In this document: piece by piece, positions 26,108 through 40,000 of the stretch
Position numbering within the stretch: the first letter of the stretch is position 1
Layout of the letters: each line of letters opens with the position of its first letter
Source: Crossaster papposus
Lineage: Eukaryota > Echinodermata > Asteroidea > Velatida > Solasteridae
Length of the DNA: 64,000 nt
Reading direction: 5' to 3'
Assembly (NCBI GenBank): GCA_037893245.1
Contig: JBAIAA010000600.1
Span: forward strand, 124,001-188,000
The notes under the pieces: generated by a model
Told to the model about the DNA's origin: nothing
Database searches by the model: none
Seen by the model: only the letters and a program-made list of their open reading frames with translations
Made by a program: the position numbers and the translations under genes

Positions 26108-26503
26108 TTAGAACACCAAAGTGCTATGCACAGACGAGCAACACCACTTTATTAATTATAGGGACACCTAAGTACTATGCACAGATTAGACTCGCAACAC
26201 TACTTGTTCGATTATTGGAACACCAAAGTACTATGCACAGACGCGCAATACTACTTTATTAATTATAGGGACACCTAAGTACTATGTACAGAACAGACAC
26301 GCAACACTACTTGTTCGATTATTGGAACACCAAAGTACTATGCAAAGACTCGCAACACTACTTTTTCGATTATTGGAACACCAAAGTACTATGCGAAGAT
26401 TCGCAACACTACTTGTTCGATTATTGGAACATCAAAGTACTATGCACAGACGCGCAACACTATACCTTTTCGATTCTTAGAACACAAAAGTACTATGCAC
26501 AGT
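26108..26503 (+). repeat. Minisatellite, unit 51-57 bp
   Basis: Seven to eight units share GGAACACCAAAGTACTATGC, ACAGACGCGCAACACTAC and TTGTTCGATTATT. Early units alternate with a shorter form containing TTAATTATAGGGACACC. In the second half the length is a multiple of three, so a frame of 17-residue repeats (FDYWNTKVLC) is open by accident. Confidence 0.9.
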
Positions 26504-27423
26504 TACGCTTTATTGTTCATTACAAACTCGAATGGCTTTCGACAGATCAGTATTACAAAGAACCTCAATTTTACTAAGATTTTATTTCGTCCAGACTGCA
26601 AGTTTGGCACAATCCTTCCAAATAACATAAAGCTCAGTTTTTATTATTCGTCTTTGGCTCGGGTTGCTTTTTAAACACTCCTGGACTGGCGAGCAATTTC
26701 CAAAATAAATAGGGGATCATTTCCCAAAAAAACAACCGAGAACTAACAGATACAGTATACTTGGGGTTTCCCAAGGGGACAGCGTCAAATTCCCCACGGC
26801 TTATTTCCACCGCCTCCAATCAATAGGGCTTTCTCCGGGGATCCACCTGTAGGTATTCCTCCTTCGCCCTGGGCGTAAAGCAAAATAATAAGGCGTTTCC
26901 TCCCGCCTAGCCTTCAAACACAATTTGTTGATGCAGTGAAGGAAATAGAACATAAAATAAACTTTTACCGGTGCTTACATTGAGAGGGGGCAATTTGGTA
27001 GATTGGCTGGCAATTATACGGAAGGAGCGAGCAGTGATGTCCCACGGGACTGAATTTTCTTTTCTTTTTGAGGCAAGAAAATAGTTCGGAACCTTTCCTT
27101 GCCTGTTTGTCGACCGTCTGCCGTCGCGCGCAACGACTGAACGCTGTGAAATTGTACCTTGCAGGTGTTGCAATTAATTTCAAACTTATGTTAAATAAAA
27201 TAGTCTGTTGTTTGCTTAAGTTAAGCACCCATCGGACTAATTTATTTAATAACATAAGTTTAAAATTGATTGATATAAAGACGAATTCTATCTCTGAACG
27301 CTGCCATTTGGTAGCAGCTTAGACGAATTTGATCTGTAATGCAGAATATTCCGAAGACAATGTTTAAATAAGAGTGACCAAACGTTGTAATTAAATGGTA
27401 AATGACTCAATTTGTTTGGTAAG

Positions 27424-27627
27424 CAGGGATGTAGTCAAGTCCATGACAAGTCCCTGCAAGTCCATCACAAGTCCTCCAGTTCCAATTCAAATCACAAGCT
27501 ATTCAAATGAGCTTTGACAAAAGCATTCGTCTGTCATTGTTCAACCAGTTACTTATGACTGTCTTTATGACTGGACTTGTGACTGGACTTGTGCAAGGAC
27601 TTGCATGGACTTGAATACAACTCGGGG
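27424..27627. repeat. Foldback repeat family C, copy 2
   Basis: CAGGGATGTAGTCAAGTCC at the left and GGACTTGAATACAACTC at the right, with ACAAGTCC units between. It lies 125 bp upstream of receptor exon E1. Confidence 0.8.
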
Positions 27628-27751
27628 TAAAAGCGTTTGAATTAGTTTTTCGGGCGAAATTGAGTGTCAGAGTCCTTTTTGTTTAATAACCGGGGGAGCT
27701 AGATTACAAAAATAGCTGGATGATTAACAAATAGTTTTCTTTCCTTGACAG

Positions 27752-27848
27752 GTGGGCAGCCAGATAGAAAAGGAACAACTGAATCATTACTTGATCAAAG
27801 AGGATGAATGCATGAACCTCACGGTTCAATCTTTGCTACCAGATAACG
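27752..27848 (+). CDS. Receptor exon E1: first helix of hormone-binding domain
   Basis: The exon is preceded by a pyrimidine-rich stretch ending TTGACAG and followed by GTAAGC. It reads 32 codons plus one base. The peptide has the amphipathic start QIEKEQLN, then DEC (Cys1 of the hormone-receptor fold) and an NLT glycosylation site. PTH-receptor E1 has the same shape, a K-E-Q-containing helix leading to one cysteine. The phase-1 end joins exactly to the next exon at 41580. It opens in phase 0, so the missing signal exon must end on a whole codon. Confidence 0.82.
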
Positions 27849-28009
27849 GTAAGCCTGACATTTAAAATAACGCATGCAATATGATTGTTATTTGTAGATT
27901 CAATTACATTATCCATGTTGACATTGTCAGCGGGCTAATGCGAGCCGAGCTACCTGGCGATTGCTAGGCCGGTAACATTTTGCTGGTCCACGCGCGTAAT
28001 TATTTTCCC

Positions 28010-28042
<33 letters not shown>

Positions 28043-31000
28043 GGGGGGGGGGGGGGGGGGGGGTACCGGGCAATTACCATAACTGGTGTCTCTAGAGTTC
28101 TAGACCACACAAGGTTAATTATTTTCCCTTGGGGGGTGCGGGGGTACCGGGCAATTATCATAACTTGGTGTATCTAGAATTCTAGACTACACAGGGTGGA
28201 AGACACTTAAGCCGTGTTCGCACTGGATAAACATTTTGGGTAACTTTACCATGACGCCGGGTAACATTCCGATGGGTTAATCTTCCCACCGTCCGCACTT
28301 TGATTTAATTGACGCGGGTAGAATTGCTGAGACCATGGGTAAACTAACCGTGAAAGGTCACTGGCTGATGTGACCTGTGGTCATTCGACCGGGTGATGGA
28401 AGATTTAACCGAGACGTCGCGTCCGCACTGGATTTTCTGGCTCGGTTAAACTGACCTGGTCAATCTTCCTGTGCACCTTTGGCTCGGTTAAACTACCCAC
28501 GCGGCGTGGGTAAGTTACCTGTGAGGATAGTTACCCAGGCTGTTTGCACTGGACTTGAAATGGGTAAGTTACCCATTGGCTCGGTTAGTTTGCCCAAATT
28601 AAGTCCAGTGCGAACAGGGCTATAGGGTCTCGGAGCATTGGTTTCCCATAAATTGAACTCATCCCGACAAAACAAAATTGTAAACCAAAAATTGTCGCTG
28701 AGATAAATGTGCATAAATCATTTTCGAATCCGAGATCTTAATAATCTATAGATCAATTCATGATCTAATAAGCTGCTGAGAGGTCGACGAAATCCTTTTT
28801 TTCAAAAGACTTGTAGGCCTATATGTAACTATTTGACTGAGTAATACCAAGGTATTAACGTCATTGTTATTACTGAATAATCATGCAGCGAGCGTCTAAA
28901 TTTGCCCATTTATGATTATTTTTTTGCATTTATGATAATTTCCCCTAATCCTTCTTGGAAAAAAAATACGCGGTCCGGGCACAGACTATTTGTACATTTT
29001 GATGAATGTGTACCGGCGATTTGCGTTGTGAGGATTACGAAGGCTGGTCTCTAGCTAATTCATTACATATTTGTCTTCGCCGGGCAATAGACGGGTTTCA
29101 GTCAATATTTGAGCAAGATCCCTCAACTAGCTTCCTGCTAGCAGTGTTTTCTTACCAAATTTGCTTTCGCTGGCCAAGGGTGGATTTTCTTTTTGGTTTC
29201 TATAGGATCCACGTTTTCAATGAAATTTTTTCCCGACAGCGCGTTCGTGACATTTAGCCAGTCCTGAAAACTGGATTGAAATGCATTTAATACTGCGACT
29301 GTTTTGTAGCATAAGCTTCTTAAAGACGCATGTAAGAAATGGCACACGGTCACTTTGTGTTTCTTAAAGCTTAAGGATGTTATAAAGCACGATTGCCCTT
29401 CAACAGTATTTAGTTCGAAAGACGTACTTGGGCGATATTGTTCATGTTCCTTGATAGTCATGTAGCAAAAAGCAAAACGATGCCGTACAACGTCACCTTG
29501 CAGGTTTGCGCCCGGCCAAACGGCCCGTGTATACGGCCGTTCATTTTACTGGACTATTGCTAAAATGCTATTTGAGCGTCTGATCGCCGTTCCGTATATA
29601 TGGCACGTGCATCGCGGACCTCCGAGCTTGTTTCCTGCGTAAGTTAATTTAGCAGTCGTGTAATTAAGTTACCTTCGAGCTTTAATTCCGTTTGACGTAA
29701 AGCGGATAAGGGCACAGCTGGTTTTGGCGAATGTAAACATCTTATCAATTGCTTGTATCCTTTTCAGAAATTTAATTGTTTTTTTGTTCACCAAACAAAA
29801 AGACAACAAGAGTAAGAGTAACAGCAATGTTTCTTTGCGCAGTCGGAATCAATTGGTTGATTTTGTAAGATTGTTCAGACTTTCGGTGGAAATCATGTTA
29901 ATGGTCTGAAATCTCCTTGATGTCTGAAATCTCTGGGGCCAATTTCATAAAACTTGTAAGCACACAAATGTGCTTAGCATTAAACAAATTCTTGGCAAAA
30001 ATAGGGTTAAAATAGGGTTACAAACCAAATTTTCAGGTGATGTATATCGTTTGTGACTGGTATTCAGCTGTTTTTTGCTTAGCAAGAAAAGCAAACGGAG
30101 TTTGGCTGGTATACCTGTTCTTACTGAGCAAGACTATTTTTGTGCTAAGCAAATTGTTGTGCTTACATGTTTTATGAAATTGGCCCCTGATAAGGCTTGC
30201 ATTGTAGTACACGTGCAGTTTGTTCAACCAAGTGGTATCAAGCCCACTCGATACCACAGCAAAAGAGCGCGAATTCATAGCTAGAGTTTGTCTGGTTTTA
30301 AGTTTACGGCGTTGGGATCAACTTTGCGCGTATCTTAGTAGACCAAACGGATGAAATCAAGCGAACTCAATATCAGGCTTCGATGCCCCCTAGTCTGTTT
30401 TGCAGGTCCGTCAACAATTTTTCTATCGGCCCATGCAAATTGTCTTTATATGGTTCCCATTGATTTTCCGGGGGTATGGAACCATCTGCGGGTAACTCCG
30501 CTTCCTCCGAAAAGGTCACACCTGGCCAGCCAATCGCCTGGCTTCTTGCCAGAGCTGCGCTCCGATTATTATGCCGTCGGAGAAATAACGTAGCGTTTTA
30601 CGACTTTCCCCCCGTTGTCCTAATTTTATTACTCGATTTATAAGGATCGTACGAATACGAGAAACCGCGCCCCTGGAGTTTGGAATCGACCCGATCGGGC
30701 CGCGGGTATGAACAACGGCAATTTGTTATCTGCAGACCGTAATTCGTCTCTGTCCGGGATTCAAGGATCGAACTTTACGTTTCATTAATAAACAAAGAAA
30801 AACAGTTGGTTTGTTCCGGAGTATCGACTGTTTTGTGTGGCAGTCCTCTACCGTCTTTGGCATTGTTTGCACGGTGTGACAATGTTGGAACAAACGCGAG
30901 CTTTTGAGAATTCGCTGAAAGCGGTCAGAAAAAATACTCCAACACTTAGCCTCTGTTTCAGTCGAGTCCATTATACAGGAAATTGCACCTGCAGTTATAA

Positions 31001-34000
31001 TAACCGAAGAATAGCTTGTGAATTGACGTGCGACTGGGGGAATTGTTTTTGTATTTTTATTTATTCCCTTTCTTTACCCAGGGTGTGCCCAAACAGTTTC
31101 AAAACTGGTTTTCATTGGGGCTCTGCGTACATCATTAAATACAATAACAGTACATATAAATACAACAACATTTACACAAAATTAACAAAATATTTACGAC
31201 GTACAAGGATATTTACAGAAATACAAGACATTGATACTAATTCTGATTTACGAGATGGGCAAACTCCCCCCCAAAAAATAAATAAATAAATAAATAAATA
31301 AAATAAAATAAAATAAAATAAATATTTGGGGAAAAAAAAGAAGGGAAAATTCCCATTCGGCTCCACATTTAAATATTTAACGGATGACATGTCGGAGCTC
31401 CGATTTAAATGTTGTGAACACTAGACTAAATTTCCATTCTTTCCTCGCCTTCCACCGCTGTGACCCGGGTTTGAATCCCGCCTGGGCCAATATGTGGATT
31501 GGGTTTTCAGTCCCTGCCTGATTCCGTGGGTTTCTCCCCCAGAATATTCTTCTGAAATGTTCCTCCCACCTCTAAAAACCGTAAATTCCTCACGTTGTCT
31601 TATCTTACTGATCCATTCAGTAATTGGCGCTACGTGTAAATATCGCTGTTAAATGTTGAATTAAATAAATACAAAATAAATAAATGAAATAAAATCTGTA
31701 AATTGGTTTCTGTAATTTACAAAGTTTATGTTAAAAAAAATAAAACATTGCGGAAGTACTAAGAAAAAAATCTCACCGTTTCGACAATAGAACTGGTAAT
31801 TGGAACCCACTGTTTGTTTTAATCCTATATAGTTATAGATATATACCATAAAAACTAACCTGTAAACATTTCATTTCAAAAGGTAGTAGCGATTTTGAGA
31901 TATTGCCAAAAATCTGGAGCGGTTATGTCCGGGCAGGAAGACTAATCTGCATTGGAATACACACTCTGAGAAACGTCACTGCAGAAACGCTTCTCAGATT
32001 CAAAAAATTTTGGGATAAAAAGTGATATCTTTTTTTCATAACCGCAGTACTTCGAAGTGAAAAGTTTATAAAAATGCATTATACTATCCAAAGCTGCTGT
32101 ACTTCTTACCAAGTAAGTTTTTATTGCCATTAATGTTTGGAGTAATTACCAAACGTATACGATCCCTTTAACAAGATAAGCTATACGTTTTCCCGTGCGT
32201 CATTGTCATGCGAAACAACAACGCTTAACTAGATCAAAACCAGTTATTTATCGGCTTAAGCCTAAGGCTCTTCAATCCATATCGATTCCCCATTGGCAAG
32301 CACAATTCGGGAGACGGTGTAGTTCTTGTTTGATCTTTTATTTTCCTGATCGAGTCTCTCACATTTACGCGCTAGTCGAGCTGCCTTTAGATCGCGCGGT
32401 TTGGTCCGGCATTGTGTTCCTCGACTTCCGCGATCCGAGGTCCGTTGTAAATAACCCCATTCTCTGGTTGGTCTCTCGCTGATTCGTTCGGGGACCCGCG
32501 CGTTGACCGAGGCTCGTTGAATTACGCAATAGGCCGCCGTAACCCGGGCCAAACTAGATCCAGCCGGACCGACCGGGCGCAAACAGTCACCAGAACCCGC
32601 CGGGTGAAATCAGAGAAAGCGCCCCAATCAATTGGTTTGCATAGCTCGGTACCTGAAAAGGAGTCGCCGAGAAGAGTCATTGATACCTCGAAGCTATAAG
32701 GCCTAGGATTGGGCGTGCGTACAGTCACATCCCGCACTCTCATATAATATAATACAATACAAGTATATCATCAAAATTAACAACACTTATACGAGGGTAG
32801 TCGACAAGATTTGATTTCCTCGACAAATTGGATTTCGCGAACCGCCGCGTTTGACAGGCAGTTTGGTTGAAAGTACGTGACATTTTTATTTTGTTGCCTC
32901 TGCACAGAACTCGAGGCATTTTTAATAGACAGATATGAAAGATCCAATTACTCCCCCTCCTCTTGAAACGCGCAGCAATATTTTAATACAAATTCCTCGT
33001 TGAAGTTAACCCAGTGTCAACCTAACGTAGTGCCAAACAAGCTTGTAATAGTGTCTGTTATTTGTTTTGTGTATGTACTGTACAGGGTGTCCACGTAAAA
33101 AGTATACCCATTTTCAAATCCATATTATTGCAAAACTACTGAATGTTTCTGAAAAAATACAAATGTCTGTTGAAAGGGTAAAATGCCCTCTGTCCAATGG
33201 TATAAGGTTCAATATGTCATTGCCATGAATGACTGAACAAAACAAGACATTTATGAAAGGTAATGAAATCAGCACTGTGGCAAGTTGTTTTTACTTGTGT
33301 GACAACGCTCAGGCAGGTGTTTGTGAGGACAAATTATTTTACGGTTTAAACACATTGAAAAAGCAATGACTGGGTCGATGAATCATGTTTTATTATCCCT
33401 TTTCTTGTGTGGTACACTTACCTAACAAATGTAAGGTGATGTACCCTCCACATGACCACTATTCTTGTTAATGCGTAGCTGGCATCTTCGTCTCATGTCT
33501 CTTACTGCCCGCCTTATCATCCCAACTTGTCACAATGCTGATTTCAGTACCTTTCATAACTGTCTTGTTTGTTCAGTCATTCATGGCAATGACATAATGA
33601 ACCTTATACCATTGGACAGAGGGTATTCTACCCTTTCAATAGACATTTGTATTTTTTCAGAAACATTCAGTAGTTTTTGCAATAATATGAATTTAAAAAT
33701 GGGTATACATTTTATGTGGACACCCTGTAGAACGGGTGGTCTTGCACCTTCGTCTGTACCCTTTTCCCATGAGGTATACATGTACATACTATAATATAAG
33801 GAACACGCTCTCCATAGTTGGCGACGGATGTCGCTGCGGGACAGCACATCTCATTTTGTGTGTGCGTGTGCCAACATTTTCAACTGTGGTTTGTCAAAAT
33901 GTACGAAGTACATCAATACCTCTTTATAAAGACAAATTATTTCTCAAAGCAGTTCGTTTCGTCTGTCCTGCGTTGCACTCGAGAGAGAAAGCGGAAGAAA

Positions 34001-37000
34001 GTACTCAGGATCTAAGTGGGTAATAAATCAAGCTGATTAAGGTCAACTTGGGACTTCGCGTTCGATTCGCTGTACGCATACCAAATTAAACTGGGAATAT
34101 CATTGGGCAGGTGAACTACAAGTGTATTATTATTAGCAGCGGAGAGGGATGCGCCCCTTCCTCAGCTTGAAGCTTGTGATGCCGCCCCCGCACAGAGTTC
34201 GGGAAAAGCTAAAACAAAATCCTCCATTATGCAATCTTTATTCTGTTTAAACCACTGGGAACTAGACAAAAAGGAGTAGAAGCCACAATTATTAGTATTA
34301 TATATTTATGGTAATAAAACCAAGGGTCCCTCAAAAGCGCTCCAGGCACTGTAGCTCGCAAGCCTGAAGAAACCTGTAGCGAGAAGACAATGAGAAGAAG
34401 GTATAGTTTTAGAGGTGGGAGGAAAACCCCAGAAGAATGTCCTTGGGGAAACCCACGGAGTTAGGCAGGGACTAAAACCCCAATCCACATATTGGCCCCG
34501 GCCGAATTTGAACCCGGGTCATAGTGGTGGACAGCAAGGAACGAGCCGCTGCGCCAACCTGACTTCTAATTTCTATTTTCTGACTGAGCAAGAAGTATAA
34601 ATCATGACAAAGGTGATCTCTAATGGTTTGCCTTTTTACCGATTTAAATAAACTTAAACAGAAACTTAACCAATGAGTCGGCGATTATGCGTGTTACGTC
34701 ACGCGATTATACACGCAACGTCACACGCGCGTGCATATGCGACACAACTCTGCTCAGAAATTAATAAAAAATAATACAAAACTTCATCAAAAGAGTAAAT
34801 TTAACTCTCTCGAGAAGCCATAACAATTATGAAGGACAGCTCTTTTTGTATTTATTTATTATTTTTTTATTTATCGAGTTGTCCTCCATAAAGGCTCCTG
34901 GAAAAACGGCAGATTTACTCTTTTCTCTCTTCTCAATAATTTGCCCTAAAAAAAATCTAATTCATTCTTCTTTTTTCAGTGTTTTTTTTTTAAGGTTATG
35001 TCATTTTTAAAGTGAGCTTTTAACTCTTTTACATTTTAGAGAGCAGGATTTGGAACTCGAAAGCCTCTCGATTTTCGCTGAGTTTCTAAATCAAAAAACT
35101 TTAGAAAAATCCACACAACTAGTCTCGGGATAGTAACTCGTTGCATGGACGAGTAACTTAGGGAAGAAAATTATAACTACGGTGCTAAGTTGTCACACGG
35201 GCGAACGAGTCTATGAGTCAGGGTTCGGTCGCACCCGATATCCCAGACAAGCAGGTGTTTGGATTTGAAGCTTCGGGGTGTCAATTCTGTCCTCCTCCTC
35301 CCTCCTGTTTCCCTGCATTGATCTCCCGCCCTATATCGTGAAGTCGCCAACATTCAGCTATCTCGCTGGGGAAATACTTTCTGAAGAGGCCATACGTGGC
35401 TGTACCAACAAAGATCTTGCTGTTTTAACGCCACATTGTCTGGGCTAGGCAAAATGGCTGCCGGGGTATTTACATGTAACACTAGTTGCTATCGCGCTGA
35501 TGTGTGTAGACCTTGTAACCTGTTTTAAAACGGGAAGTAAATTGAAGTCAATCCAAGGGTCATTTTTACATTTTGTCGCAACAAGCCCAGACTAAAAGCA
35601 AGAGGTTTATAATAGTCTTAAAACTAACTGTCAAACATTTGTCTCTGTTTGGTGTATAGTCGGTTGATGGGAATAGACCATAGCACAAGCCAACCGCCTG
35701 ATAGGATTCGGGATTCCCGCAACTTGCAACAAGTCTAGCTGGTTTTTTTTTTCATTTTTTTTTGTTTAGGGGTGATCTGTGGGGATCGAAGCTCGGTGTT
35801 TTTATTAGGCTGCTTCGCATCACGGCTGATCCGAGCCGATGGCCCCATGGATTCCGCTCCTTCGCTCGGTCGGAAATCTTTGCCTTGGGCACGGTAAAAA
35901 CGCCGCGTAGTTTTGTTTCCCTTCCTTTTTCCCCCCCTTCTCTTTCTTTCTATCTGCAGTCACCGTGCCCTGGGGCATCTGCGAGACTCAATTTTAAAGA
36001 AGTCCCGGGACACTCCCGGCTAATTTCGTGATTGGACTGCGCAGCGCAGCGTGTAATGGAAATATCAGGTTGGAGTCGTGCCTTAGTAATTTTCTCCCGT
36101 TCGTCCCAAAAGAGAAACAATGCGGATGATCGAGCTGAAGGGCCGATCTTCTTAGTTTATGTACCAAATATAGCAGGGTATTTTTTTGGCCAAAAAATAT
36201 CTCATTTCTGTAGAAAGCGAACCAATTGGTACTTTAAGACCGACGCTTATTTACCATATAACTAAATTGATTATTCAATTGGTCATTTTGGACATGTATA
36301 TTCCTGATAATTCAAGAAATGACCAATGGTGTATCCTACCTTTAAGCACGATGAAAATTGAAAAACCGTCTGGCCCTCTGGCGGTAGTTAGAGCGCTGGA
36401 TGAAAACAGGCGCGAAAAAAAGGACAGCTTATAATTATTTTGTTAATGTGTTTGCACGCGCGAGGCGTGAAACGTGGTTTATCCACGCATGAAGTTGTAC
36501 GGGTGTGTTCAGAGGTAAGCGCACTATATTAAGGAGTAAAGTTTTTCTGCGTTGACGAGCTGTCTAGCTCGGACATGCTTGTAAACAAACGTAAACAGCC
36601 TTTTGAGGGTTCCAAAAGAGGGGCTGTTGAATGGTTTTTGGATGTGGTCAGCATGAACACTTGACCAAAAAACAAGGTTACAAACACAATTTTCAGATTA
36701 TGTAAATTGTTTGTGACATGGTATTCAGCTTGTTTTTAGCTCAGTATGAAAAGCACATGGAGTTTTGGATAGTCGGTTACCTGTATTTGTTCACTAGGCG
36801 AGACTTGTTTGTGCTAAGCACATTATTTGCTCTTAGCAGCTACATTAATTTCTCCTCTGGTTTCGGGGGGTGGACACCTTAGGGATTCCTAGCTAATAAA
36901 TTAATAAATCAAACATCAGGGGAAACCCAGAGCTCCTCCTAATCTATATATACTTTAGTCTAAACATTCTGCGGCTCCCTCTTTTGCTTTTGATGAGTCC

Positions 37001-40000
37001 CACGCAGTTTCTCCCTCGCTCAAAAATCGATCACCCGCCGCTGTTTCGAGAATAGGATGGGGGGGGGGGGGGGGGGGGGGGGGGGGTGTTGTTTAGGTCA
37101 TCCGAACGTGCCGATCTGGCGATGCGGCGATCGCAGCTCCTGTTGTTTGCCCAGCTGTATCTAAAGTCCAGGAACCTTGCTCTATTAATGCCGAAAAGTC
37201 CCTCAAATTGAGCAACGGCAGAGATCGGGAGAGCGGGAAAAGCTACGGCTCCGGCATGGTAACAACAGGTACGCTCGGCCGGCTGGAACGCGTTCAAATA
37301 GAGAAGGCACGAGGATCAAACACTTTAAAGAAATAGACTACACATTCTCGAAGGAATTAAAGGGGGAGGGGTTGTCTGGACTCGGAGACAAAATGAGGAG
37401 TGTTGCTTAAGCGATACCCAACTTCGTTAGAAAGGGGTATCTATTGAAAGTCATGTTTCGGATGTCTCGACCGCAGAATTCATTCCTTGTCCTCGTTTTG
37501 CAAGCATGACCGCCATTTTCAGCAACAATTTAAAAACAAATTCTTGTTTTTCTTTCTCATTAATGCAACCAAATTTGATTTTTTTAAATTTTAATTGGAG
37601 TCTTTTGAAACACTTGGTGGAGGTATTCACCACGCCGGTCTTTTTTTCTGTTGTTTACGTCACTTTGAACATGCGCACCTCAGCTTCAACGTGACGTTAA
37701 CGCGAACCGGTGTGTTTGCTGCCACCAAGAGTCTCAAAAGGCTTCAATTTCTTACGCAACACGCCGTAAGATATCCAGGGACGCGGGAAATCACCAAAAA
37801 CAAAATGCGCAAAATTATCATTAGGGGTAATCCTCGTGTGTCTTTGTAAAACACTTCATTGTTTAAAATCATTTACCGTATCTTAATTTGTTTACATCAT
37901 TCTATTTGGAATAAAACCAAAAGAATCCGATTGTAAAGTTAGAATAAAACTACGTAAACACACATGCCAACGAGAGCCAGAGCAAGGGTAGTCTGGTTCC
38001 CAGACCAAACAAAATCTAACTTTTCTGAGCAAAATCTGAATCAAATGTAATCTTCCATTATTTTCCACCGTCTTAAAAAATAATGCAGGGAAAATTATAA
38101 TGCGGGGTACGGCATTCCTATAACAAGAAAATAATCACAATTTGTTTCGATTTTATCACGACCAGCGGTAACATTAAGATAATATTACTGCGCAAGTACT
38201 TCGATCTCTTTACGATTGTCACGTCGGGTTTAAAGTCACGTCCCACCCAAGCCTCGCTCCTGTAAATTAGAAAAACGCAGCGCTAAGCATGCACGGGGGA
38301 TTATTTATCAATCATTTAACCTACATCGGAAGTGTTTTACACCTAGCCATACTTGGCGGTTTTTTTCTTCGGAAAACCGGCGATCGGCATACAAATGCAT
38401 ATCGACGTTCCGCGATCGAGTGTCCCGTAATAATGCTTGCATCACGATATCGTATACGGAATATTTGCCAATATTTTATTTGTGTGAAGCTAGCTCCGTG
38501 GCTTCGTAATCTCGTAGTCTGGAGCAATGCATTCGTCACGGTGGTCTTGGTCAGGTTCATAATGTACATATTGAAAGTTTCGTTAACTTGTTTTTGTAGA
38601 TTTGCTAAAGTATACATTTTTGGAAACGTTAGGATATACTCAACATGAAAACCAATGTTTACATTTGTTTTCAGGTTCTTTTGAAAAAACAATGACCTTT
38701 ATTGTGACGTGACACATGAAAAGTCACTGGGTGTCACATTAAAGGTCTATTTTTTATTCAATGCCCTATATCTCTGGAAGTATAAGTCCGATTGGGTTCA
38801 AACTCGGTATGCAGGTATGGCGGGATGTGTTATACACTGCAAAAACGGCGGTGTTAAATTTAACACTTTTGGTGTTTATATTGGGCGAATGGTCCAATAT
38901 AAACACCAAAAGTGTTAAATTTAACACCGCAATTTTTGCAGTGTATATATAAATTGAAGTGACATCATGATGACGCCATCGTGTGATTTGTTATATTTTT
39001 GTAATATTTGTATTGCCCATTAGACAATCTAAGATGGCCGCCATAAAGAACCTGAAAACAATTGTAAACATTGGTTTTCATGTTAAGTATATCCTAACGT
39101 TTCCAAAAATGTATAGTTTAGCAAATCTACAAAAAAAGTAAACGAAAATACATAAGAAACCTGACTATCTGGACCACTCGACAGGTTTTTATCAGCGAAA
39201 ACGATATACGTATCAAAAATTAATATTATGAGACCCGTTAAATAAATGAATCACGATTCTTTGTTTACGAGTTGAACACGGGCAGAATCGATACACACTT
39301 AAGGGACCTAAATGGGTATAGATTCATATCATAACTGCTCGTGTGGTTGGCTGTTTTGGTATGAACATAGGAGACGGGATAGTATACTATTACTTGCTTC
39401 CAAAGTGTGAAAAAAATATCACTCCGTTCGAGTGAAATTTCACTCCAACAGTTTGAAACTAGGGACCAGAAGTTTTAAAGTGAAATGAATTTACTCGAAA
39501 AAGATGAAAATTCATCAGAATTCTTCTGAAATGATTTTTTAATATTTTCTTTAATTTTTTTAATTAAAAATTATAGTGATTTTCACTCAATGTCGTCTAA
39601 ACTCTAGTTTCACTCTGTGTGATTTAGAGAGCGTAACGCAAGTGTGTCGGCTTTTGCTTTGTGAACAACTTTTAGATTGGCGAGAATTGTTCACACTTAA
39701 ACAGGCACATTATGGCAGAAAAGCTTACATACCTGTGAATAAAACCAATAGTTTCTTTTGAAAAATACAAACTAAAAACATTTCTCTACAAGCAGTTAGT
39801 CACACAACTTACGACAGGGAATGTACAAAACCTCAAAAGCCAATCCCCCCCAAAAAAATAAAAAATAAAATAAATAAAATTAAATTAAAAAAAAAATTTA
39901 AAAAAATAAAAATAAATAAATAAATAAAACCACAAAATATTGATAAGATTGGGAACAAAAGAAGTTTCGTTGAAGTGGATTGTGTTTGTATTGAAATATA

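Larger units (their letters stand above)
1..27751. other. Left third: no proven gene
   Basis: Apart from the elements listed separately, I find no exon I can support. Stretches without any recognised element include about 3580-4811, 5800-6548, 7040-8027, 10120-11824, 15301-16453, 19440-20246, 22585-24022 and 24836-26107. The signal-peptide exon of the receptor and its promoter should lie here or further left. A TATATATACA word at about 23508 upstream of an ATG at 23568 is the only promoter-like coincidence, and the frame behind it carries no known domain. Confidence 0.45.

Noticed and set aside
26284-26577. Protein of 17-residue repeats (FDYWNTKVLC)
   Set aside because: It is a chance frame of a minisatellite whose unit length in this part is a multiple of three; flanking units break the frame.
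30837-31289. 150-codon plus-strand frame with several Cys (NCTCSYNN, CDWGNCFC)
   Set aside because: The cysteines do not fit any hormone-receptor pattern, and the true E3 and G exons with correct phases were found elsewhere.
32195-32743. Overlapping frames of 95, 106 and 73 codons on both strands
   Set aside because: No recognisable domain, no splice support, and mutual overlap; left as unexplained intron sequence.
33465-33847. Frames of 109, 88 and 95 codons
   Set aside because: They come from the right arm of the TA-flanked inverted-repeat element and have antisense partners in the left arm.
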